From the NCBI GenBank assembly GCA_040877625.1, contig JBBDNK010000017.1:1-64000 (forward strand): a DNA stretch of 64,000 nucleotides. The letters run 5' to 3'. Shown in pieces: positions 7,376 through 16,205 of this stretch. The position numbers and the translations under genes were made by a program. The notes under the pieces were generated by a model. It saw nothing but the letters and a program-made list of their open reading frames with translations, was not told the origin of the DNA and did no database searches. The first letter of the stretch is position 1. Each line of letters starts with the position of its first letter. This DNA comes from Methylonatrum sp040877625 (GTDB taxonomy: Bacteria > Pseudomonadota > Gammaproteobacteria > Nitrococcales > Aquisalimonadaceae).

Positions 7376-10300
7376 ATGTCCAATTCAGTCAACACCGGCG
7401 CAACGCCTCCCGTTGCGCCCCCTTCAGTCAATACACGCAAGAAGACCACCCGGACCGCTACGACGGCCGGGCGGTTCAACCAGACTCTGGAAGCAAGCCA
7501 GCAGAACACCAACAAACTGGCTCGGAAAAAGCTGCAAAGCGATCGGACCGTGCAGAAGAAAAAGGACGCCAGCCTTGCCGAGCGGAAGCGCCAGCAACGC
7601 GCGGAAGGCGCCAAGAAAAAAAAGGACGATCCCGACATCACCAGGAACATGCTGCGCCCCGATCCATCAATGCGCCGACTGATCGAGCAGCCGATAGAGG
7701 CCCCACCGAAGGAACAGAAGGGCAAGTCGAAGCAGGGCAAGCAGGGCCAGGGCAAGCAACAGCAGCAGCAGCACGCGAACCCACAGGACGACGCCAAGCC
7801 AACGGACAAGCGCGACGGCTCAGAGGGGCGACCCACCAGCGGTACGGTGTCCCTCGCCAGCGATACCGACAGCCGATCGGTCGTCGATGGCGGAGAAGCC
7901 AAACCGCTGCCGTTCGGGTCCATGCCTCCGCGTCGACACACACCTCTCGGCCTGCGCCTGCTCACGCGGCAAGCGTGGAGCCCGACGCGTACCGAAGGTC
8001 AGCGACCATCGACAACCGATCGCCTGAGAATTGCTCCACAGCCTGGTCAGCACCAGGCCATCGAGCTGAATCTCCGGGATCTGACGCCACAGGCGCTGGC
8101 GACGCCCATGCGGCAACCGGACGGCACGGTCAGGGAAGTCGCACCACATCAGGCTGACCCAATGACATTCGGGCGTGCAGTCATCCAGTTCGACGGCGAC
8201 CACGAACTCTCCCGCGAGGTCATCGTGCGCTACAAAAAGGGTTCCCGGGGGGAGCTGGCGGAATTGATGGATCTTCGCACAAGCGATCCGAACCACGCAC
8301 AGGGCGTATTACAGCTAAGGCAGATCAAGGCGGCGAACGACAACAACGGCGTGGCCGTCTATGCCCCTACCCAGGCCGTGACCGTGCTTAACCCGTCAGC
8401 CCGGACTGGCGATCAATCAGCCTCCCCGCCCACCACAAACGTCATTTCACCCGCCTTCGGACGGTCAAGGACCGAAACCAGCGATTCCTGGCAGTCATTT
8501 AGCAATGCTCTGAAAATGCAATTGGCCAATATCCCGAAAGATAATGATCAAGAAGACTTAAAAGCAGTAATCTCAAAATTCAACAACGATGCGACAGACA
8601 AAAATCTCGCCCTGGCCAAGCTCCTGACCACCTATAAAGGCATACAATCTCTAAAGGATTTGACACCATCGGGCGGATTATCCCGAGAATCACATCAGGA
8701 TATCGTCCGCGCCCTCGGGCGCATAGGTGGAACCACTGCGCTCGACATCGTGTTGTCCATCCTCACGAATCACAAGCACACACATGCATGGCGAACTGCG
8801 TCCGGCGCCATAAAATCAATGGCGAAAAACAATCCGACCATGCACAACGATTTCAGAATGATAAACGCAACAATGGAAACGCTTGGCTCATCCTTGCGAA
8901 CCCTTGCCGAGCGAGACTCGTCGGACATCCATCAATTCCGGGCGATACTATCTTCCATCCCGGCCGTTCTGAACATCTATGGCAACGATTTTGCTAATGA
9001 GCAAATTGCAAAAATACTGATACTCTGTACAAAAATAGGGCAGTCAATTGGAGATACTGATAAATGTAATCTGGCTTTTCGCGCGCTTCTGGAAATAAAC
9101 GCAACAATATCCGACAAATACATGTCAGATATTCCTCCCAATCCTGCATGGCTATCTCATAAGAAATATTACTCTGTCAATCCAAAAGCTGTTATTGACA
9201 ATCTCACCACGGGCGGCAACAGCCCTTCCCAGGGCTTCTTGAAAAATCTGGAGATCTCTTCTCCAGCAACGCACCTGCAGTTACTCATTAGAAAAAATAT
9301 ACACAGCATACTGAGAGCTTTTTCTCCGGAAGACATATCATCCTTGATCACCCGTCTCTTCAATCAACCTCAGGATTCGAAGCGCACGATTTCACAACTC
9401 TTTCACCTTGACAGCATCAGACCCTACGCTGCCGTTCAGGATATGGTCGGTTCCAACTGGGCCACGACCTGCGAGTGCCTGTTAACCGCAAGCAAGGACA
9501 TGAGCCCGCCGGCACTCTCAGGCTCCGCCCGGCTCGCCAGAGAGCTTGGTGATCGCCTCGAAATGGCCGGAATCTTGCGGCCAACCGTGAATTCAAACTT
9601 CTTCTCCAACCTGCTACAGCAGGGTTGGGAACCGAAAGGACTTCTGGGAACAACACTGATTTTCCATAGAGATGGAAATTGCAAGGCGGTCAGAATCCAG
9701 AAGGCAGGCGAGCTGATCTCACACCTTGCAAGACAGCACGAGTTCGCGCACTTTTTGAACGAGAAGCAGAATGAGCTTGGCTTGCAAAGCAAACTTCCCA
9801 GGCCGGAGGGGCTCTATCAGATCGACGATCTGCTGCTGCTCCTGAGCAGATCGGAACAGAAGAACCATGCCGATGCCCTGCTGAATCTGATCGAGACGAC
9901 TGAAGATGCCGGCCCCGCCGGGCCAATCCTTGCCTATGTATACGATTGCGAAGGGGCCGGCTATTTCACACCCTTGCATCAAGCTGAAAGCCTTGGTTCT
10001 TTCAGCCAATCCGCATCGGCCGGACTGCATGACCTGATCGTCCTGCTGAAGGAATGCGATCTGATCTTTCCACGGCTTGCCGACCTGTCTCACAGGAAAG
10101 CCCATGCACCGGGAGATGAAGCCGCTCGAGAACACTATCGTGCGTTGATGTTCGAGAGGAGCTGCTGCAGCGGCCTTCGCAACTGGAAGACGGCCGTGGA
10201 GTTCGCCGGCCTGCGCGGTTCCGGCCTGGCTGAAGAGGGAGACTGCCGACCAGTCACGGACCTCATTGACAAAAACGGCGCCCTGGGCAGGCAATTTTTC

Positions 10301-10906
10301 TCGGACATGTTTTCGGAACGGCATTCCGGTGAACATGCCCCAACGCTGTTGTTGGCCAACTGCATAGCCGAATACATGCTGGTGGTTGAACTGGCGGCAG
10401 CCAGATGGGCGGTCGATCGGACCCAGGGCGAGTCCAGGGAGGACACCCGGGAGACCTGGCAGGAACTGGGGCAGACCCTGCGAGCGCTTTATGCCCAGGT
10501 CCTGTCAGAGTATGCGGATGTACCTCGCGAAAAGGCCCTGGATTTTCTTGATACCGCGATCAACTGGCAACGTTATGCCAGACAACTGGAGTTCTGGACC
10601 ACCGACAAGGACCGCATCTCGGTGATTATGCGTCAACGGATACCGGAGAATGTTTACGGCCCGGAGGTGCAAATCACCCTCGACGTACCTGACGACCTGA
10701 TCGCCACCATGCTCAACAACTACGGCAAGTGGCGCAGCGACCTCCGGGCGATACCGGACAACGGCAAGGACAGCGGCATGAACCCACTCCTGGAAGCGGA
10801 AAAGGCACGCTTCATAGTCGCCACCTTCGCACTGCGGCTACGGAACGACGCGCTAGGGCACGCTGCAAAGCCAGAGCTCCATGGGAATAAATCAGTGTCT
10901 CCCTAG
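7376..10906 (+). CDS. giant protein of unknown function, paralogue A
   Basis: A 1176-residue protein I do not recognise. There is no signal peptide or membrane helix. Residues 1-200 are basic and Gln/Lys-rich and probably disordered (GKQQQQQ tract, KKKK runs). From about 210 comes a block shared with the next gene (RPSTTDRLRIAP, then an ELNLRDLTP stretch). About 390-480 is helical with HEAT-like spacing. Around 755-800, GTTLIFHRDGNCKAVRIQK resembles the glycine-loop and beta3-Lys of a protein kinase N-lobe. The C-terminus ends in a conserved MNPLLEAEKARF motif. GGGGGA precedes ATG 7376; an in-frame ATG at 7352 would lengthen it, but the paralogue aligns from 7376. The centre (about 8500-9430) is far AT-richer than its surroundings. 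Confidence 0.8.
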   Translation: MSNSVNTGATPPVAPPSVNTRKKTTRTATTAGRFNQTLEASQQNTNKLARKKLQSDRTVQKKKDASLAERKRQQRAEGAKKKKDDPDITRNMLRPDPSMRRLIEQPIEAPPKEQKGKSKQGKQGQGKQQQQQHANPQDDAKPTDKRDGSEGRPTSGTVSLASDTDSRSVVDGGEAKPLPFGSMPPRRHTPLGLRLLTRQAWSPTRTEGQRPSTTDRLRIAPQPGQHQAIELNLRDLTPQALATPMRQPDGTVREVAPHQADPMTFGRAVIQFDGDHELSREVIVRYKKGSRGELAELMDLRTSDPNHAQGVLQLRQIKAANDNNGVAVYAPTQAVTVLNPSARTGDQSASPPTTNVISPAFGRSRTETSDSWQSFSNALKMQLANIPKDNDQEDLKAVISKFNNDATDKNLALAKLLTTYKGIQSLKDLTPSGGLSRESHQDIVRALGRIGGTTALDIVLSILTNHKHTHAWRTASGAIKSMAKNNPTMHNDFRMINATMETLGSSLRTLAERDSSDIHQFRAILSSIPAVLNIYGNDFANEQIAKILILCTKIGQSIGDTDKCNLAFRALLEINATISDKYMSDIPPNPAWLSHKKYYSVNPKAVIDNLTTGGNSPSQGFLKNLEISSPATHLQLLIRKNIHSILRAFSPEDISSLITRLFNQPQDSKRTISQLFHLDSIRPYAAVQDMVGSNWATTCECLLTASKDMSPPALSGSARLARELGDRLEMAGILRPTVNSNFFSNLLQQGWEPKGLLGTTLIFHRDGNCKAVRIQKAGELISHLARQHEFAHFLNEKQNELGLQSKLPRPEGLYQIDDLLLLLSRSEQKNHADALLNLIETTEDAGPAGPILAYVYDCEGAGYFTPLHQAESLGSFSQSASAGLHDLIVLLKECDLIFPRLADLSHRKAHAPGDEAAREHYRALMFERSCCSGLRNWKTAVEFAGLRGSGLAEEGDCRPVTDLIDKNGALGRQFFSDMFSERHSGEHAPTLLLANCIAEYMLVVELAAARWAVDRTQGESREDTRETWQELGQTLRALYAQVLSEYADVPREKALDFLDTAINWQRYARQLEFWTTDKDRISVIMRQRIPENVYGPEVQITLDVPDDLIATMLNNYGKWRSDLRAIPDNGKDSGMNPLLEAEKARFIVATFALRLRNDALGHAAKPELHGNKSVSP

Positions 10907-10942
10907 ATTCATGACATAGGCGCCTTTCGGCTCTCCGGCCCG

Positions 10943-10978
10943 ACCTATGGCCCGCGTCATAGGTTGCACGTTGCATAT
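10943..10978 (+). promoter_or_regulatory. conserved upstream block and palindrome of giant paralogue B
   Basis: This 176-bp intergenic gap carries the perfect inverted repeat ACCTATG-N8-CATAGGT (10943-10949 and 10958-10964). The right half opens the TAGGTTGCACGTTG block whose first base (10960) lies 123 bases before ATG 11083, the same distance as in paralogue A. A further CATAGG copy lies near 10915-10920. Together they look like an operator retained from the gene duplication; no regulator can be named. Confidence 0.45.
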
Positions 10979-11082
10979 GCCCGCTCTTCCTCCCTCGCTA
11001 CTCTACAGAGGCTGATAGACCGCGATTCAGCGGTGTTCGTTTTGCTCATTTGCAGCGGAGGCATTAGGGGAAACGCTTCATC

Positions 11083-14000
11083 ATGGCCAATCCAGTCAAT
11101 CTCGGTGCAAAACCACCCATTGTGCCGATCCCGGACAATGGAACCAGGAAAACCGGCGAGTCCCGCGCGCCAACGGGTCGGTTCGACCAGACGCTGGCCA
11201 CCAACCAGAAAAATGTCAAGAAGCTTGCGCGGAAGAAACTGCAAGCCAGGCTGACGCTGCAGAAGAGAGAGCATGCCCGGCTGGCGGAACAGAAGCGCCA
11301 GCAAGCTGCGAATGGCGCAAGAGTAAAAGGCGGCGAAGCCAATGTCGCAGCCAGGGATGCGCGGCCATCCGATGCCGCGATGCGCCGGCCAATGGAACAG
11401 GCGACTGAAAATCTCCTCAAGCAACAACAGGAGAAGGACGGGGCACACCAGGATGGCCAGGGAAGCGGCCAACAACGACAACAGCCTGAGCATCAGGACG
11501 ACGCCAGCCCACGGACGGCGCGGGGTCGCGCGGGCGGGCGGCCCATCACGAATACCGCAAATCTCGCCAGCGATACCGGCAGCCGCTCCATTGTTCATCG
11601 TGAAAACATCCGCTTGCCGGCCCCCAGGGCCGTGGAGCAGGACCGTCACTCACCTTTCGCCATGAACCTGCTCATGCGGCAGACGCCGAAAAGCGCGCAT
11701 ATCGAAAGACCCGGCGACGGCAGACCATCAACGACCGATCGCTTGAGGATTGCCCCTCCGCCCGGCCAGCACCACGCAATCGAACTGAATCTCAGGGAAC
11801 TGACGCCACACGCCTTGACAGAGCGCAGCACGCAGCAAGACGGCAAGATCAGGGAAGTCGCTCCACATCAAGCCAACCCTCTGCTGTTTGGACGGGCCGT
11901 GATCCACTTCAATGGCCATCACGAACTCTCGCGCGAGGTCATTGTGCGCTACACGGAAGGATCCCAGGGCGCGCGGGCGGAACTGGTTGATCCCCGCCAG
12001 AGCGACGTGAATAGCGCCCAGGGCGTGCTCCAGCTACGGCAGGTCAAGGCCGCGCGCGATAACGATGGGGTGGCGGTGTATACCCCCAGTCAGCCGGTAA
12101 CGCTACTCAGGCCAGGCGCTGGAGACACCTCGAGGTCGGACATTTACCCCCTGCCGCGGGTGATCTCACCGGCGGCAGGGCTCCACGGTGGCGCTGGCGA
12201 CCAGGAAGCCGGCGGCTCCTCGCGATTCGGAAGCATCAAACGAATCTTCAAGCGCGAAGAGCGGGGCCCGGAGAACGACAAACTGAAGGACGTCATCGAC
12301 AAGTTCGACGATGACGCCCCGGATCGGGACGGCGCGCTCGCGCATCTCCTGTCCATGGACAATGGCGTGAGGACACTGATCAAGCTGGGCCCACCAACCA
12401 TTGGCAGAGACACACATTGCGAAATCTTCCAGGCACTCGGCAGTATCGGTGGCGCGAGAGCGCTTTCCGTATTGGCCTCCGCCTTCAGGTCCGATGCCAT
12501 GCCGCACGTATGGACACCCGCTGCGAAAGCCATCAGGACGCTCGTCCAGGACAGCGCAACGCTGTTGAGCGATGACAAGGCCATCAAGACAACCACCAAG
12601 GAACTGTTGGAGATTGCACCAACGCTTATCAAGACGAATGGATTCAGTTATCACCGATTTGAAGCCATCATCTCGGCCCTGCCTGCTCTGGTGAACACCT
12701 ACGACTCTGACGAACAGACAGAACATACCGCCATCATTCTGCGAGGTTGCATTAGACAGAGCCAGGCCATTGGAGACGTCGACCGCTGCAACGTGTCCTT
12801 CCGTGCTCTTCTAGAGCTCGCGGGGAGCAGTGCTCGTAATCACCTGCTGTCCATTCCTCCCCATCCAGAGTGGATAAAGCAGACGAAACAGCTTCTTCCC
12901 GGTGAGCTCTTTGTCAAGTTTCTGTCAACCGGCGATAAGAACGCCGCCCAGGCGCTGCTTGAGCTGATCAACCCGGTACCCGCTGCGTCACACATTCAAT
13001 CCCTTACCGTAAAAAACATCGTCCCCGCACTGGCCGCGTTTCCTCCGACGGAAATCCATGCCCTGACGCGGACGATCCTGGATAATCCAGACCAGCATGA
13101 GAATGCTCTGTCCGAGCTCTTCAAGCTCTCATCCGTCTCGCTCAATCTCGCCAAGGAAACCTGGAGTGCAACCAGTCGCACCTTACTGCGAGCAAGTCTG
13201 CTGACTAATACCAAGCTGACTTCACCGCCCACCAGCCTGGCCGCGGAACTCGACAAGCGTCTTATGGACGCCAAACGTGCAACGCCCATTCAACGCCACA
13301 ATTTGTTTTCGGAATTAAGGCAGGATGGGTGGGAAATGGATCGCTTCCTCGGCCGGACCCTGGTCTTCAAAAAGGACGATAACTATAAGGCAATCAAGGT
13401 CCAGAAGGATGGCGAGTCCCGTTCGGAACTGCACCGACAGTGCGAGGTCGTGCGTTTCCTCCAGGAGAAGCGGGAGGAACTGGACCTTAAAAGCGAATCA
13501 CCCAACCCGGAGGGGGTTTTTGAAGTCGGAGACCTTGACCAGTTTCTGGTCCCGCAGCGTTCCGATAACGCCGAGGCTGTCGAGCAGTTTCTGGCACAAA
13601 TCCACAGGATCCAATTTGATGACCAGGACTTCATGGTCAACGCGTATGTCTACGAGTGCCAAAGCGACGACTATTTCCGTTACCTGCACCAGGCGGAAAG
13701 CTCGGAACGGTTTGGGCAGGCGGCATCGACCAGTCTGCATGATCTGATCTGCCTGCTGAAGGAATGTGATCTGATATTTCCCCAGCTGGCCGACATTTTC
13801 CATTTCCGGGGCGAGAATCACGAAGACAGGCCGGATGGCGGAAGATACCGCGCCCTGCAGTTCGATGGCATCACCTGCGGAGATATCGATGACTGGCAGG
13901 CCTCGGTTGAGTTTGTCAATCTGCGCGCTTCCGGGTTGGCGGATGAAGGGGACTGCGACCGGCTCAAGGAGCTGCTTGATGCCAAGGGTTCACTGGCGAA

Positions 14001-14568
14001 GCGATTTTTCGCCGACCTGCCCGCCAAGTTCGGAGATCAGGCGCCGGCATTGAAGCTGGCTGGCATCATCGGAGAATACTTGCTGGTACTGGAGCTTTCA
14101 GCCGGAAAATGTGCGCTTGCATTGACCGCGAACTCCTCGAAGGAGGAGGCCGCCGATGTATGGGACAGCATGGCAGGCGAGATGCGAAACCTTTACGGAC
14201 AGTGCCTTTCCCAGCTCTCTGGGGCGCCGAGGGAAAAAACCTTGCACCTTCTCGATACAGTCACGGACTGGAAGCAATACTCAAGGCAGATGCAATTCTG
14301 GATGACAGACGAGTTCACTACACCCGTAAGCGAGTTGAAGATTCCAGAGGACATCTATGGGAGTCACGTAAAAACTTCCGTCGAGGCGGACCTGGTCCCC
14401 AGGAGCGTGCGCGCACGGGGAGGGTTCAAGAACGATCCCGCAAAAGGGCCGAACCTGGGCGCCCGGTCCGGGATCAATCCCCTCATGGAGGCGGAAAAGA
14501 CGCGCTTCGCCGTCGCCACCTTTGCTCTCCTGCTGCAGGAAGGCTCCGACGGAGGCAACCCCATGTAA
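11083..14568 (+). CDS. giant protein of unknown function, paralogue B
   Basis: A 1161-residue homologue of the preceding gene along its whole length. Both start with a similar sequence (VN..PP..RK..GRF.QTL...Q.N..KLARKKLQ), share a 32-residue block near residue 214 with 28 identities, and end in a NPLxEAEKxRFxVATFALxL motif. The kinase-like segment is clearer here: LGRTLVFKKDDNYKAIKVQK near 754-775, then a Glu-containing helix (QCEVVRFLQEKREEL). A later EFVNLRASGLADEGD may be a remote counterpart of a metal-binding loop, but no HRD motif is visible. It lacks a signal peptide and membrane segments, and its base composition is uniform and GC-rich, unlike paralogue A. AGGGGA lies about 11 bases before the ATG. 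Confidence 0.8.
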   Translation: MANPVNLGAKPPIVPIPDNGTRKTGESRAPTGRFDQTLATNQKNVKKLARKKLQARLTLQKREHARLAEQKRQQAANGARVKGGEANVAARDARPSDAAMRRPMEQATENLLKQQQEKDGAHQDGQGSGQQRQQPEHQDDASPRTARGRAGGRPITNTANLASDTGSRSIVHRENIRLPAPRAVEQDRHSPFAMNLLMRQTPKSAHIERPGDGRPSTTDRLRIAPPPGQHHAIELNLRELTPHALTERSTQQDGKIREVAPHQANPLLFGRAVIHFNGHHELSREVIVRYTEGSQGARAELVDPRQSDVNSAQGVLQLRQVKAARDNDGVAVYTPSQPVTLLRPGAGDTSRSDIYPLPRVISPAAGLHGGAGDQEAGGSSRFGSIKRIFKREERGPENDKLKDVIDKFDDDAPDRDGALAHLLSMDNGVRTLIKLGPPTIGRDTHCEIFQALGSIGGARALSVLASAFRSDAMPHVWTPAAKAIRTLVQDSATLLSDDKAIKTTTKELLEIAPTLIKTNGFSYHRFEAIISALPALVNTYDSDEQTEHTAIILRGCIRQSQAIGDVDRCNVSFRALLELAGSSARNHLLSIPPHPEWIKQTKQLLPGELFVKFLSTGDKNAAQALLELINPVPAASHIQSLTVKNIVPALAAFPPTEIHALTRTILDNPDQHENALSELFKLSSVSLNLAKETWSATSRTLLRASLLTNTKLTSPPTSLAAELDKRLMDAKRATPIQRHNLFSELRQDGWEMDRFLGRTLVFKKDDNYKAIKVQKDGESRSELHRQCEVVRFLQEKREELDLKSESPNPEGVFEVGDLDQFLVPQRSDNAEAVEQFLAQIHRIQFDDQDFMVNAYVYECQSDDYFRYLHQAESSERFGQAASTSLHDLICLLKECDLIFPQLADIFHFRGENHEDRPDGGRYRALQFDGITCGDIDDWQASVEFVNLRASGLADEGDCDRLKELLDAKGSLAKRFFADLPAKFGDQAPALKLAGIIGEYLLVLELSAGKCALALTANSSKEEAADVWDSMAGEMRNLYGQCLSQLSGAPREKTLHLLDTVTDWKQYSRQMQFWMTDEFTTPVSELKIPEDIYGSHVKTSVEADLVPRSVRARGGFKNDPAKGPNLGARSGINPLMEAEKTRFAVATFALLLQEGSDGGNPM

Positions 14569-14624
14569 GGTATAAGGACGGCAAGATAACAGTCACGGAA
14601 CTCCGTGGAGGTAACCGCATTGCG

Positions 14625-16079
14625 TTACCGCCGGATCTCCACCCGATAGGTCAGCTCCGTGCTGCCCTCCGCGGGCACTTCGATGGTCCATTCGGCCCGA
14701 TCGGCGGCAAGACGTTCATGGCTGGCGCTGCTTTCCAGCATGGTCCATTCGCCGGAGAACACTTCGATAACGCGCACCGGCACCGGCTTGTTGCCGGCAT
14801 TGGCAAGCCTGATCCGCCAGGCCTGCTGCTCGCTGCGCTCGTCCAGCCTGCGAAAGTCCTGCTGCGTGCGTAGCGCGGTAACGTCGAAGGCAGTACCGAC
14901 GCGCAGTTCCACCGGATTGCCGGCCGGCGTGGAGTGAATCTGGTCCTGGCCAAGGAACAGCGTCTCGCCATCGGCGTCCTGCTGGTAAACGCGGGCCGTG
15001 CCCGAGGGCATAGCCCGGTTCAGGCCCTGGCCTGCATTGTCGAAACGCAGATGCACGCTGACCGCCTGTGACTGTTCGCCGCGCATCGGCCCCCAGGCGG
15101 CGCTTTCAACGCGGTACTCGCGGCTCATGGGTACCTCGGTGGCTCTGAACAGGGGCAGTTGCGTGCGCTCGCCCATGGCCAGGCTGACCGGATCCGCGAG
15201 CTCGAACAGATGATAACCGCCGGCCGGACGGCTTCCCGACCCAGCATCCGACATGGCCACCGCCCGTTCCATGCGCTGCGTAGGTGCCCCACCGCGATTG
15301 GGTTCCCCAGCCACCAGCCGCACGCGGGCATTGTCGAATGCGATGCCGGTGCTGTTATCGACGCTGGCCCAGGCGGTGAGGTTCAGCGATTCGTCATCCA
15401 GTCTGAGCACATAGTCCGCCTGCCAGGCGAGGCCGTCGCTGAGGTACAGCAGTTCAAGCTCCTGCCGCCCGGTCATGCCGGTTTCCAGGTCCAGCACGAG
15501 CCCGGGCTCGGCGCGCAGCCCGTCGCCAACGTCGCGGAAGGCGATGCGCCAGGGCGATCCGGGTTCAAGCAGTTCAACCCGGTCGCCGACGGCAACCACG
15601 GGCACGCCGCCAGCAACGCTGAGAAGCCGGCCGCGCACTTGCTCATCCTCACCGTTGCGGTCGCGCACCAGCAGGATGTCGTGGCCGACATGGGCCTTCA
15701 GCAGGTTGTCGCTGGTCAAAAGCGCCTGCTCGTATCGCTGTGCGCGCACCCTGGGCGCGCCTTCGCCGCTCAGGTGCAGGCTTTCCGGCAGCAACCGGGG
15801 GCTGACATCGGCAAGGGCCAGCCGGTTGCGCCCGGAGATCAGGCCGACTTCACGGCCGTCCCGCACCAGCGACTGCCCGTCCTGATACACGGTGAGCGTC
15901 AGGGCCTTGCGGTCGTCCGCGCCGGAACGCCGCACCTCCTCACCGTCGGCGAGCTGCTGTCCACGGAGTTGGGAGCCCCGCAGTTCCGCGGCCGAGGTGC
16001 GGGCATCGGCGGCATGGCCGGGCTGGCAGGCAAGCAGCAGCACGAGGGCGGAGCTGATGGTAACGGCATGGCGGTTCAT
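14625..16079 (-). CDS. DUF4139 domain-containing exported protein
   Basis: A 484-residue protein with a signal peptide (residues 4-24, ending GHAA). Two regions follow: an N-terminal part of DUF4140 type, where SLVRDGREVGLISGRNRLALADVSPRLLPESL is typical, and a C-terminal DUF4139 beta-rich region (ELELLYLSDGLAWQADYVLRLDDESLNLTAWASVDNSTGIAFDNARVRLVAGEPN). Related proteins include the mucoidy inhibitor MuiA group; function is not settled. The open frame extends to 16190, but AGAGGA before ATG 16079 and the signal peptide directly after it favour this start. It is convergent with giant paralogue B, 56 bp away. Confidence 0.85.
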   Translation of the reverse strand: MNRHAVTISSALVLLLACQPGHAADARTSAAELRGSQLRGQQLADGEEVRRSGADDRKALTLTVYQDGQSLVRDGREVGLISGRNRLALADVSPRLLPESLHLSGEGAPRVRAQRYEQALLTSDNLLKAHVGHDILLVRDRNGEDEQVRGRLLSVAGGVPVVAVGDRVELLEPGSPWRIAFRDVGDGLRAEPGLVLDLETGMTGRQELELLYLSDGLAWQADYVLRLDDESLNLTAWASVDNSTGIAFDNARVRLVAGEPNRGGAPTQRMERAVAMSDAGSGSRPAGGYHLFELADPVSLAMGERTQLPLFRATEVPMSREYRVESAAWGPMRGEQSQAVSVHLRFDNAGQGLNRAMPSGTARVYQQDADGETLFLGQDQIHSTPAGNPVELRVGTAFDVTALRTQQDFRRLDERSEQQAWRIRLANAGNKPVPVRVIEVFSGEWTMLESSASHERLAADRAEWTIEVPAEGSTELTYRVEIRR

Positions 16080-16205
16080 GTTGCTATTCCTCTGATTCGA
16101 CACGCCCGACGGCGCCCGGTTCTGATCCAGTCCCTCCTGTGACCACGTGTACAATACATTTTCTCCCGACGAGGTAGCAGCCCGCCGCATCCAGGCCGGC
16201 AGCGG

